Source of the DNA: Enterococcus saigonensis
Lineage (GTDB): Bacteria > Bacillota > Bacilli > Lactobacillales > Enterococcaceae
Direction of reading: 5' to 3'
NCBI RefSeq assembly: GCF_011397115.1
Contig: NZ_AP022822.1
Coordinates: forward strand, 563,001 to 627,000
Length of the DNA stretch: 64,000 nt
Below the pieces are notes generated by a model, which did not search any database, was not told the origin of the DNA, and saw only the letters and a program-made list of their open reading frames with translations. Of the stretch, positions 15,857 to 23,568 are shown in pieces. Position 1 is the first letter of the stretch. Every line of letters starts with the position of its first letter. Made by a program: the position numbers and the translations under genes.

Positions 15857-16951
15857 TTAGATAATTTTTTTATTTTTATAGCGACGACGGAATAAATTGA
15901 TATCTACAATCTTATCTGTCTTATCCTCAGGTTTATCCTCGGGATTAGCATTTGGATTTGTAGGTATATCAGTGGGTGTTTGGGGAACAGCCTTCCGATC
16001 AGGTGCAATATATTCATTTCTAGTTTCTTCTGGTGTTCCTTCATTTTTTTCAACTGTAATTTGTTTTTCAAAATTAAAATTACCATCAAAATTTTCAAAG
16101 ATTTGACGTTTGTTTGAAAGATGGTAATAAATTATTTCTGGTGGTACACCAAAACGGGCTGGGATCATCGTCATGCCGACACCTGTATTAACAGATAAAA
16201 TCGTATTCTTTGTTGGTAAATATAAACTGTCCGTATAACGCTTAGCGCCTTGTGTTTTGATATATAAGTAAGGGAGACGTATTTGCCCACCATGGCTGTG
16301 TCCGGATAAAACCAAGTCATATTGGTCTAAACTATGAATTGCTTCAATTTGATCAGGCTGATGGGCTAATAAAATGTGCCATTCAGCTAAAGTTGATTCG
16401 AAGTTATAGCTGGGACTACCACCACTTAGATCATCAATTCCGACAATATTCATTGAAATTTTAGCATCAGAGCCAAAAACCTCTTCATTAACTAAAGTAG
16501 TAAAACCAGCTTCTTTTAATACTTCTTTAACGAAGTACTGGCCACCATGTTTATAATCGTGATTGCCTAACACAGCGATTTTTCCCATTGGCGCTTTAAG
16601 TCGTTTTAATTTTTCAATTAAACGATCTGTTTGTTTTTTTGGCCAATGTTTATAATCATCAATCAAATCACCAGTAAAAACGATAATATCTGGTTGCATT
16701 TCCATGATAGAACGAATAATTTTGTTCAATCTACGGGGTTTGGACCAACGAGAGAAATGCAAATCACTAATATGGGCAATTGTAACATCGCCTTCTTGGG
16801 TAAACATATCATAGGCATCTGAAATATCCAATACGCGTTGCTTGTTTTTACGAATCAAGTAATGCCGTTGCTTGAGCCGACTAGGTTCGATAAAAAATGC
16901 ATAGACTGAAAATGCTAATAAAATAGCGATAACACCTAGAATGAACTGCAT
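15857..16951 (-). CDS. Membrane-anchored metallophosphoesterase (YkuE-like)
   Basis: A calcineurin-type phosphoesterase of 364 residues. One N-terminal transmembrane segment (2-20) anchors it. The two-metal centre motifs are present in order: D63-x-H65 (ISDLHFS), GDLIDD (94-99), GNHD (129-132), LLAHQPD and SGHSHGGQ. It differs from the family norm by a Pro/Glu-rich C-terminal tail of about 80 residues (EGTPEETRNEY onward) that ends in a basic patch. Relatives act on phospholipids, UDP-lipids or cyclic nucleotides; the substrate here is not known. It is transcribed alone from ATG 16951 with GGAGG upstream. Confidence 0.9.
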   Translation of the reverse strand: MQFILGVIAILLAFSVYAFFIEPSRLKQRHYLIRKNKQRVLDISDAYDMFTQEGDVTIAHISDLHFSRWSKPRRLNKIIRSIMEMQPDIIVFTGDLIDDYKHWPKKQTDRLIEKLKRLKAPMGKIAVLGNHDYKHGGQYFVKEVLKEAGFTTLVNEEVFGSDAKISMNIVGIDDLSGGSPSYNFESTLAEWHILLAHQPDQIEAIHSLDQYDLVLSGHSHGGQIRLPYLYIKTQGAKRYTDSLYLPTKNTILSVNTGVGMTMIPARFGVPPEIIYYHLSNKRQIFENFDGNFNFEKQITVEKNEGTPEETRNEYIAPDRKAVPQTPTDIPTNPNANPEDKPEDKTDKIVDINLFRRRYKNKKII

Positions 16952-17081
16952 GAAACGGCCTCCTTTAAAATTCTGCTAACTAGTATAGAATATAAGATTG
17001 TTTGGGAAAAAGCAATCGAACATCAGATAAGATTTTGCTAAATTTAGATGAAAATTATTTCGTTTTTATTACAAATAAAAT

Positions 17082-17113
17082 AAACGTCGCCTGGATATTG
17101 ACAGGTAACGTTT
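17082..17113 (-). terminator. Probable terminator of the 17147-17737 gene
   Basis: AAACGT-CG-CCTG / CAGG-TA-ACGTTT forms a hairpin about 35 bases past the minus-strand stop, with T-rich sequence beyond it on that strand. Confidence 0.5.
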
Positions 17114-17146
17114 AAAACGGCTGTTTCTAGTTGAATTGCGTTTATT

Positions 17147-17737
17147 TTAAAGTTTTTTTGAAGAATTATGACGCAAACGACTGTTCTTTTTTGGGATAAT
17201 AAATAACAGCAGTTCATAAGGCATTGCGATAAGGAACCACAGGAGCGAGAGGCTTGTGAAACCTTTGCGATAGAATTTTTGTAAAATGAAGTGAAAAGCA
17301 ATCACACCGATTAGAAGCAGCACATTTTTTAACCAAAAAGGATCGCTTGAGCTGAATTTCAAAAGCAAAGTCGATAGGAGTGGTACGCCGTAAAAGAAAA
17401 AGGCAGTGAGATTTAGCTGCCAATTACGTTTTAATTCCAGCAGAGATAAGACAAACAAAAGTGCAGATAAGATGATACCAATTGGTGGAAATAAACTGGT
17501 TAGGAAAAGATAAATTGAACTGTATAAAATCATCATAGGGCCTTTGACTACAGCAGCAAAGGTGATAAAGATGAAGATGAGTAGCAATTGGCCGGTAAAG
17601 CTGAATTTTAGCATAAGGCCAAATAAAGCTAAAATAGCAAAGTGTCCCCAAGTCACAATTTGATCTTTCGTAGTTTGAGAATATTTTTGACGCAAGTATT
17701 GTGCAAATTGCGGGTATTTGTGATTAAAATTCTCCAT
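17147..17737 (-). CDS. Polytopic membrane protein of unknown function (TraX-like pattern)
   Basis: I cannot assign this 196-residue protein. It has a hydrophilic first 25 residues (MENFNHKYPQFAQYLRQKYS) and then five to six hydrophobic segments spread over residues 28-185, ending in a basic tail (KKNSRLRHNSSKKL). The loop ELKRNWQLNLTAFFFYGVPL resembles small TraX/DUF-type membrane proteins, but I could not confirm a family. The start is ATG 17737 with AAGGAG upstream. It stands alone between two non-coding stretches. Confidence 0.6.
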   Translation of the reverse strand: MENFNHKYPQFAQYLRQKYSQTTKDQIVTWGHFAILALFGLMLKFSFTGQLLLIFIFITFAAVVKGPMMILYSSIYLFLTSLFPPIGIILSALLFVLSLLELKRNWQLNLTAFFFYGVPLLSTLLLKFSSSDPFWLKNVLLLIGVIAFHFILQKFYRKGFTSLSLLWFLIAMPYELLLFIIPKKNSRLRHNSSKKL

Positions 17738-18150
17738 ATTTTAACTCCTTTTTGTAATAAAAAATTTGGGACTAATAAAAGATAAGTAAGACGCTAAAGC
17801 GGGCAAAGAACTAACGACTTTCCTTCTTGTAAAGAAAATTCGTTATCCTACTAGATTTTGAGTAAAAAAACTACTTTAATTATAAAGAAAAACGAGAAAC
17901 TTAAATCAGACTTAGGGCGGATTTTGCAACGTTAAGAGATTGGGTTTTAAAAGATTAGAGCAGGCTAACAACTAAATTTTTACAAAAGTTATTTTTTTAT
18001 AGGGGCTTTACTTTAGAGACAAACGTTTTTGTGCTAAAGTTACTAATGAAATGAAAGTGAGTAGCGATAGTTTTATACTGTGGATTATCGTGTTATGATG
18101 GAGCTGTTTGTCCTCATTTAAATTAAACAAAAGATAAATTAATTAAGGAA
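17738..18150. other. Intergenic region before tatD
   Basis: About 410 bases without a credible gene. AACGA...TCGTT with an A/T-rich interior (about 17810-17845) is a weak hairpin. TATGAT near 18093 may be the -10 box for the tatD operon. Nothing else stands out. Confidence 0.4.
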
Positions 18151-18159
18151 GTGAATCTG

Positions 18160-18930
18160 GTGATTTTTGATTCCCATACACATTTGAACGCGGAGCAATT
18201 TAATGAAGATATTCCCGAAACTATTCAACGGGCGAAAGAACTTGGTGTAACGGAGATGGCTGTGGTCGGTTTTGACACGCCGACAATTGAAAAAAGTTTA
18301 GCTTTAAGTCAAGAATATGCCAATATTTATAGTATTATTGGCTGGCATCCAACCGAAGCAGGTAGCTATACAAAAGAGATCGAAATTCAACTGCAAGAAC
18401 AATTGACAATGCCTAAAGTAGTAGCCTTAGGTGAAATTGGTTTGGACTATTATTGGATGGAAGATCCAAAAGAAGTACAAGAAAAAATTTTCCGTCGCCA
18501 AATTGCGATTGCAAAAGAAATGCATTTGCCTGTTAGTATTCATACCCGTGACGCGCTAGAAGATACGTACCGTATTTTAAAAGACGAGAAGATAGCAGAG
18601 ATTGGCGGAATTATGCATAGCTTTAGTGGTAGTAGTGAATGGGCAAAACGCTTCTTAGATCTTGGTATGCATCTATCTTTTAGCGGCGTTGTGACTTTTA
18701 AAAAAGCACTAGATGTACAAGAGGCAGCGACGATTGTTCCTCTTGAGCGTCTTTTAGTGGAAACAGATGCGCCTTTTCTAGCACCAGTTCCTTATCGTGG
18801 TAAACGTAATGAACCAGGCTATACGCGCTATGTGGTAGAGAAAATTGCAGAATTACGTCAAATACCTTTTGAAAAAGTAGCAGCTATTACCCGGGAAAAT
18901 GCCCATCGTTTGTTTGAGATTGCCCAATGA
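18160..18930 (+). CDS. tatD: TatD-family metal-dependent DNase
   Basis: This 256-residue TIM-barrel hydrolase begins MIFDSHTHLNAEQF when read from GTG 18160, which has AAGGAAG eight bases upstream. A GTG at 18151 would overlap the ribosome site. Metal ligands of the family are visible: HTH near the start, E in ALGEIGLDYYW, H in PVSIHTRDA, H in GGIMHSFSGS and D in VETDAPFLAP. TatD/YcfH proteins are 3'-5' nucleases. It forms an operon with rnmV and rsmA, a classical Firmicute arrangement for rRNA maturation genes, with a four-base overlap. Confidence 0.95.
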   Translation: MIFDSHTHLNAEQFNEDIPETIQRAKELGVTEMAVVGFDTPTIEKSLALSQEYANIYSIIGWHPTEAGSYTKEIEIQLQEQLTMPKVVALGEIGLDYYWMEDPKEVQEKIFRRQIAIAKEMHLPVSIHTRDALEDTYRILKDEKIAEIGGIMHSFSGSSEWAKRFLDLGMHLSFSGVVTFKKALDVQEAATIVPLERLLVETDAPFLAPVPYRGKRNEPGYTRYVVEKIAELRQIPFEKVAAITRENAHRLFEIAQ

Positions 18931-19520
18931 ATAAGCCGGTAATTGAAGAGATTATTGTCGTTGAAGGAAAAGACGATACAAGAAGGCTGCAAGAAGTTGT
19001 TAAAGCAGATACCATTGAAACAATTGGTTCAGCAATTAACGATGATATTTTAGCTCAAATTGAACATGCTTATAACACGCGAGGTGTCATTATTTTTACG
19101 GACCCAGATTTTTCTGGAGAAAAAATCCGGAAAATAATTATGGAAGTTGTACCTGGGGCAAAACATGCCTTTTTACCTCGTAAGGAAGCTACCCCTAATC
19201 GTAGTCATGGTTCTCTAGGCGTAGAACATGCTAGTGATGATGCAATTTTAGAAGCTTTACGAAAAGTTGTGACACCGGTAGATACGAATGAGGAAATTCC
19301 TTTAATCAGTAGACAAAGCTTAATAGACTATGGTTTAATAGCGGGAGCTTCTGCCAAACTATTACGGGAAAAACTCGGCGATAAATTGAAAATTGGGTAC
19401 ACTAACAGTAAACAGTTGACCAAGAGATTAGCAATGTTTCGTATCACGCCCGAAGAATTAAAGACAGCGATGCAGGAAATCAAAAAAGAGTTGGAGGACG
19501 ACCTTGAAAGACACACGTGA
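18927..19520 (+). CDS. rnmV: Ribonuclease M5
   Basis: A 197-residue Toprim-domain nuclease that trims 5S rRNA precursors. The catalytic signature is EIIVVEGKDDTRRL (Glu of the Toprim motif) and FTDPDFSGEKIRK (DxD), followed by KHAFLPRKEA and GSLGVEHASDD. It starts within the end of tatD (ATGA) and overlaps the start of rsmA by 17 bases, so the three genes are translationally coupled. Confidence 0.96.
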   Translation: MNKPVIEEIIVVEGKDDTRRLQEVVKADTIETIGSAINDDILAQIEHAYNTRGVIIFTDPDFSGEKIRKIIMEVVPGAKHAFLPRKEATPNRSHGSLGVEHASDDAILEALRKVVTPVDTNEEIPLISRQSLIDYGLIAGASAKLLREKLGDKLKIGYTNSKQLTKRLAMFRITPEELKTAMQEIKKELEDDLERHT

Positions 19521-20391
19521 TATTGCCACACCTTCAAAAACCAAAGAAATTTTACAAAAGCATGGGTTTACCTTTAAAAAAAGTTTAGGCCAGAATTTTT
19601 TAACAGAACCCAATGTTTTAAGAAAAATTGTTGCTACAGCTGAAATTGATGAACAGACGAATGTCATTGAAGTAGGTCCGGGAATTGGTGCCTTAACAGA
19701 ACAATTAGCAAAATCTGCCAAAGAAGTTTTAGCTTTTGAAATTGATGATCGCCTAATTTCCGTCTTAGCAGATACATTGCATGACTATCAAAATGTCAAA
19801 GTGATTCATCAAGATGTTTTAAAAGCAGATTTGCTGAAATTAACGACAGAAAACTTTACTGATAATAGTCTTCCATTAAAAGTTGTGGCAAATTTACCTT
19901 ATTACATTACAACGCCAATTATGATGCATTTTTTGGAAAGTGATTTACCAGTAGCTGAAATGGTTGTAATGATGCAAAAAGAGGTAGCTGATCGTATCTC
20001 GGCTGTACCAGGGACCAAAGCATATGGTTCTTTATCAATTGCTGTGCAATACTTTATGGAAGCGAAATTAGCGTTCATCGTTCCAAAAACAGTTTTTGTG
20101 CCTCAACCGAATGTTGATTCGGCTATTTTGAAATTAACTCGTCGTAATCAACCAGCTGTGAAAGTTGTAGATGAGAGAGAATTCTTTAAATTAACCAAAG
20201 CAGCTTTTCAATTACGGCGGAAAACACTTTGGAATAATTTACTTCATGCTTATGGAAAAGATGAAGAAACTAAAACTTGGCTGCTACAAAGCTTAGAACG
20301 AGCTGCCATTGACCCGAAACGACGGGGAGAGACATTATCCTTGGCTGAATTTGCTGCTTTGAGTAATGCGATGTTGACAATTAAAAAGTAG
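19504..20391 (+). CDS. rsmA: 16S rRNA dimethyladenosine transferase RsmA (KsgA)
   Basis: A 295-residue S-adenosylmethionine methyltransferase that dimethylates two adjacent adenosines near the 3' end of 16S rRNA. The start is TTG 19504 with GGAGG (19493-19497) six bases upstream. Motifs are FKKSLGQNFL, VIEVGPGIGALTEQLA (SAM loop), LAFEIDDRLI and the catalytic VVANLPYYITTPI. The C-terminal region FQLRRKTLWNNL is typical. Last gene of the tatD-rnmV-rsmA operon. Confidence 0.97.
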   Translation: MKDTRDIATPSKTKEILQKHGFTFKKSLGQNFLTEPNVLRKIVATAEIDEQTNVIEVGPGIGALTEQLAKSAKEVLAFEIDDRLISVLADTLHDYQNVKVIHQDVLKADLLKLTTENFTDNSLPLKVVANLPYYITTPIMMHFLESDLPVAEMVVMMQKEVADRISAVPGTKAYGSLSIAVQYFMEAKLAFIVPKTVFVPQPNVDSAILKLTRRNQPAVKVVDEREFFKLTKAAFQLRRKTLWNNLLHAYGKDEETKTWLLQSLERAAIDPKRRGETLSLAEFAALSNAMLTIKK

Positions 20392-20399
20392 AAGATGAA

Positions 20400-20434
20400 A
20401 AAGCCTTTCGCTATTTGGTGCGAAAGGTTTTTTT
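20400..20434 (+). terminator. Terminator of the tatD-rnmV-rsmA operon
   Basis: GCCTTTCGC pairs with GCGAAAGGT across an eight-base loop and is followed by seven T. Confidence 0.85.
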
Positions 20435-20483
20435 ATTCATCAATAGTTTAATGAAATATTTCAGTATTCTTTCGTGAAAGAAA

Positions 20484-20551
20484 TCAATATGTCTTGACAC
20501 ATTGGCTGATTACCAATAAAATAGAAAAGAATTAAGTGTCTTGACACTTAA
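20484..20551 (+). promoter_or_regulatory. Twin palindromic operators at the niaX promoter (NiaR-type)
   Basis: Two 20-base palindromes share the core TGTCTTGACA. Site 1 (20484-20503), CAATATGTCTTGACACATTG, has one mismatched pair and contains the -35 box TTGACA (20493-20498). Site 2 (20532-20551), TTAAGTGTCTTGACACTTAA, is perfect and lies just past the expected transcription start. The -10 around 20516-20522 (TAAAAA) is weak. The core resembles operators of the niacin-responsive repressor NiaR, and the downstream gene looks like NiaX; the pairing is inferred. Confidence 0.7.
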
Positions 20552-20593
20552 ATTAAGATTAAACTAAACGTTGTATTTTTCAAGGAGGAAAAA

Positions 20594-21223
20594 ATGAGAA
20601 ATAATTCTGTGCGTCATCTAACTATTGCAGCACTATTAATTGGCTTGGGAATCATGATTCCGATGGTTATGCCCAAAATTGTAATTGGACCAGCATCTTT
20701 TACCTTAGCAAGTCATGTGCCATTATTTATTGCAATGTTTTTTTCGCCAGCAGTGGCTATTGCTGTTTCATTAGGGACAACTTTTGGTTTTTTAGTTTCG
20801 GGATTACCAGTTATTATTGCGTTGCGTGCGTTAACTCATGTCATTTTTGCAACAATTGGGGCACTTTATCTGCAAAAAAATCCGCAAATCGTATTACAAA
20901 ATGGACAATTTACTTTAGCCAATGTTCGTTTTCAAATATACAATGTCATATTGGGGTTGATTCATGCAGCTGCAGAAGTAGTCGTTGTGCTTGCTTTTAA
21001 CATGATTAATCTTGGTACACCAGGAACTTATGATGGCGGTGTCTTTTATTTCTATTTTGTCTTGTTAGGCTTTGGCGGTGTGGTGCATAGTTTAGTGGAC
21101 TACAATATCGCGTATTTTGTAGCAGGAACACTAAGTAAACACTTTGATATTCCTATATTTACAAAGGCGTTGAAATTACAAAAAAGCGTTATGAGTAATG
21201 TGAAAAGTGCGCTAACAAAATAA
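20594..21223 (+). CDS. niaX: ECF transporter S component, niacin type (NiaX)
   Basis: A 209-residue membrane protein with six hydrophobic segments, the substrate-binding subunit of an energy-coupling-factor vitamin importer. It lacks its own ATPase and would use shared EcfAA'T subunits encoded elsewhere. The stretch PKIVIGPASFTLASHVPLFI and the following SPAVAIAVSLGTTFGFLVSG resemble NiaX. The NiaR-like double operator upstream supports niacin as substrate. The start is ATG 20594 with AAGGAGG. It is monocistronic with its own terminator. Confidence 0.78.
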   Translation: MRNNSVRHLTIAALLIGLGIMIPMVMPKIVIGPASFTLASHVPLFIAMFFSPAVAIAVSLGTTFGFLVSGLPVIIALRALTHVIFATIGALYLQKNPQIVLQNGQFTLANVRFQIYNVILGLIHAAAEVVVVLAFNMINLGTPGTYDGGVFYFYFVLLGFGGVVHSLVDYNIAYFVAGTLSKHFDIPIFTKALKLQKSVMSNVKSALTK

Positions 21224-21231
21224 TCACTTTT

Positions 21232-21262
21232 TCCTGTCATAAATTTATGGCAGGATTTTTTT
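21232..21262 (+). terminator. Terminator after niaX
   Basis: TCCTG(T)CAT and ATG(G)CAGGA flank AAATTT, followed by eight T. Confidence 0.8.
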
Positions 21263-21433
21263 TCAAAAAAGCAGAAAGAAAAATTATGACATTTTAGATG
21301 GGGACTTATCTAAAAGTAATTAATGGAAATGAATAGAATTTTAACGTCAAACGTGAGAGCAATTTATTTTTGGTGTAAGCACTTAGAATCTTAACGTTCG
21401 TTACAAATTTTTAAGACCTAAAGTGTGATTAGC

Positions 21434-21462
21434 TTGTTGTAGCAATAGATTCGTGCTATATT
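21434..21462 (+). promoter_or_regulatory. Promoter of the THF riboswitch and folT
   Basis: TTGTTG (21434-21439), a 17-base spacer and TATATT (21457-21462) lie about 30 bases before the riboswitch. The rest of the 21263-21433 stretch shows only a small hairpin TTTTAGAT/ATCTAAAA (about 21292-21315). Confidence 0.6.
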
Positions 21463-21489
21463 TTAGGCGGGGTTTTTATAGCCTCAAAT

Positions 21490-21622
21490 ATGACAGAGTA
21501 GGAAATAAAGCGTTAAGTGTCTGAGGGATGGGATGTTGCCCTTAGGACGAAGAATTGCATGCAATTCGCGGTTTTATTTTCGCATTCGCTGCATTATTTT
21601 ATGCGGCAGCTCTATTAAGGAG
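21490..21622 (+). ncRNA. Tetrahydrofolate (THF) riboswitch
   Basis: The leader carries the conserved blocks of class I THF aptamers in order: AGAGTAG (21495 on), GCGTTAAGTGT, TGGGATGTTGCC, GGACGAAG and CGCGGT. Closing sequence AGCTCTAT can pair with the initial AGAGTA to form P1. A further hairpin GCTGCAT/ATGCGGCAGC precedes AAGGAG, the ribosome site of folT, so control of translation initiation is likely. The gene served, an ECF folate S component, fits the ligand. Confidence 0.88.
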
Positions 21623-21632
21623 ATGCTGAGTT

Positions 21633-22160
21633 ATGAAAAGAAAAGTCGACGCTTACATGATTGCGGTCATGGCAATGTTGATTGCTTTGATGGTTGTTTT
21701 GTCGCAGGTTTTCGGGTTTGAAACCCAATTGCTAAAAATCACTTTTAGTTTTGTACCTGAAGTGGTGATGGCAACTTTGTTTGGTCCTTTTTGGACTGGA
21801 GTCGGTGCAGTGGTTGCAGATGTGATTGGCAATACTTTGTTAGCAAAAGCACCATTTTTTATCGGCTTTACGTTTAATGCCTTCTTAGGTGGACTAATTT
21901 ATGGTTTTTTCTTTTACAAAAAAGAAATTACATGGAAAAATTCTTTCTTGTGTGTGCTAGTAAACACTGTAGTTTTTAGCTTTTGCTTAACACCACTGTG
22001 GTTATCATTAATGTATGGTATTGATTTGACCAATGCAGGTTTATGGACGACACGCTTGATTAAGGCCGCCATCATGATTCCTTTAGAAACAATGATTATT
22101 TATATAGTAGGACGCGCTTTACCGTATCGACGTCTTGCAAAAAGACTTCATTCGAATTAA
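21633..22160 (+). CDS. folT: ECF transporter S component, folate type (FolT)
   Basis: A 175-residue polytopic membrane protein, the folate-binding subunit of an ECF importer. FolT-like features are the start RKVDAYMIAVMAMLIALMVV, LKITFSFVPEVVMATLFGPF and FIGFTFNAFLGGLIYGFFFY. It depends on shared EcfAA'T partners not found here. The preceding THF riboswitch gives strong independent support for folate as the substrate. The ATG is eleven bases after AGGAG. An older frame reading of the leader is not coding. Confidence 0.9.
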   Translation: MKRKVDAYMIAVMAMLIALMVVLSQVFGFETQLLKITFSFVPEVVMATLFGPFWTGVGAVVADVIGNTLLAKAPFFIGFTFNAFLGGLIYGFFFYKKEITWKNSFLCVLVNTVVFSFCLTPLWLSLMYGIDLTNAGLWTTRLIKAAIMIPLETMIIYIVGRALPYRRLAKRLHSN

Positions 22161-22188
22161 ACAAATACCCGTCCTTCATCCCAGGGCG

Positions 22189-22233
22189 AAAAAAACCGTA
22201 GGACTTGTCTTCAGACAACTCCTACGGTTTTTT
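22189..22233 (+). terminator. Terminator after folT
   Basis: AAAAAAACCGTAGGA and TCCTACGGTTTTTTT pair around an inner TTGTCT/AGACAA stem with a TC loop. The structure is long and ends in seven T. Confidence 0.9.
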
Positions 22234-22329
22234 TGATGGAAAACAAAAGCGGTATTTCCATGCTTTACAGTTACTCATGTTAGAATAAAGTAGAGAGTAA
22301 AAGTAATGGAATTGTTTTAAGGAGGAAAA

Positions 22330-23502
22330 ATGAAAAATTTTTTGATTATTCTTTTGACTGCAATTATTTTAGTTTTAGGAAGCTTTTTTATTTTAAATTT
22401 ATTTTTTGATTTTACGGGTAAGCAAGAAAATGAAAAAAATACAGCTTCTTCTAAAACAGTAATAAAAGAAATGCCAACTTCTAACAGTGAAGAAGTGGAT
22501 CATAGTGTAAAAGAAAAGCTGAAAAATATGAGTTTAGAAGAAAAGGTCGGACAATTATTTTTTGTTCGGGTACCAGAACAAAATCAAGTACAAGATATTG
22601 AAACATACCATTTAGGTGGTTATGTGCTCTTTGGGCGTGACATGGAGAATGAAACAAAGGAGAGTTTGATTGAAAAGATAAAAAGTTACCAAGATGCTAG
22701 TGATATTCCTTTACTAATTGGCTCTGATGAAGAAGGAGGCACAGTCACACGTCTTAGTCAAAATGCCAATTTAATCACAGCCCCCTTTGCTTCCCCACAA
22801 GCATTATACGAAGCGGGCGGTTTTGCAGCGATTAAGTCCGATACTATTAGTAAAGCAAAAATTCTCCACGAATTTGGCATTAACGCAGGATTATTTCCTA
22901 TCGCAGATGTTGCAACAGATCCTAATGCCTTTATTTACGATCGTACGATTGGTTTAGATGAAGAGGAAACCAGTGAATATGTCACTACAGTTGTAAAAGC
23001 ATTGGCAGCAGAAAAAAGTGGCTCTACCTTAAAACATTTCCCAGGATATGGAAATAATCGGGATTCTCATGTTGAAATTGTACATGATACCCGGAGTTTG
23101 CAAGAATTACGCCAAACCGACTTTAAACCATTTAAAGCGGGAATTAAAGCAGGAGCAGACAGTATTTTAGTATCACATAATATTATTACGCACATTGATC
23201 AGACAAAACCTGCCTCTATTTCTAAACCGGTACATGATGTATTACGAAATGAATTAGGATTTAAAGGTGTGATTATGACAGATGATATGGATATGGCGGG
23301 CTTAGCTGATTTTATTTCTCAAGCAGAGGCAGGCTTAGCTGCCTTACAAGCAGGAAATGATTTGATTATGTCTTCTAGTTACCAGGTGCAAATTCCGACT
23401 ATTTTAGCAGCGATAAAAGCAGGTAAATATGCGGAATCTGACTTAGATACAGCAGTTGTACGTGTTTTAACATGGAAAAAAGAGTTGGGTCTATTGAACT
23501 AA
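22330..23502 (+). CDS. Membrane-anchored GH3 beta-N-acetylhexosaminidase (NagZ-like)
   Basis: A 390-residue glycoside hydrolase family 3 enzyme with an N-terminal transmembrane anchor (about 3-28) and a polar linker to residue 60. Catalytic signatures are GSDEEGGTVTRL, KHFPGYGNNRDSHVE (with the Asp-His acid/base dyad of NagZ) and VIMTDDMDMAG, whose Asp is the nucleophile. It lacks a C-terminal GH3 domain, as NagZ does. It would cleave GlcNAc from muropeptides at the outer membrane face, in cell wall turnover. Start ATG 22330 with AAGGAGG. Confidence 0.9.
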   Translation: MKNFLIILLTAIILVLGSFFILNLFFDFTGKQENEKNTASSKTVIKEMPTSNSEEVDHSVKEKLKNMSLEEKVGQLFFVRVPEQNQVQDIETYHLGGYVLFGRDMENETKESLIEKIKSYQDASDIPLLIGSDEEGGTVTRLSQNANLITAPFASPQALYEAGGFAAIKSDTISKAKILHEFGINAGLFPIADVATDPNAFIYDRTIGLDEEETSEYVTTVVKALAAEKSGSTLKHFPGYGNNRDSHVEIVHDTRSLQELRQTDFKPFKAGIKAGADSILVSHNIITHIDQTKPASISKPVHDVLRNELGFKGVIMTDDMDMAGLADFISQAEAGLAALQAGNDLIMSSSYQVQIPTILAAIKAGKYAESDLDTAVVRVLTWKKELGLLN

Positions 23503-23510
23503 ATAAAAAA

Positions 23511-23560
23511 ATTGGCGCACATGCAGCTTTAGATTTGATTGCATGCGTGCCAACTTTTTT
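23511..23560. terminator. Bidirectional terminator between GH3 and ABC genes
   Basis: AATTGGC(G)CACATGCA pairs with TGCATGCGTGCCAA, with A and T tracts on either side, between two convergent genes. Confidence 0.85.
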
Positions 23561-23568
23561 TATTTAGA

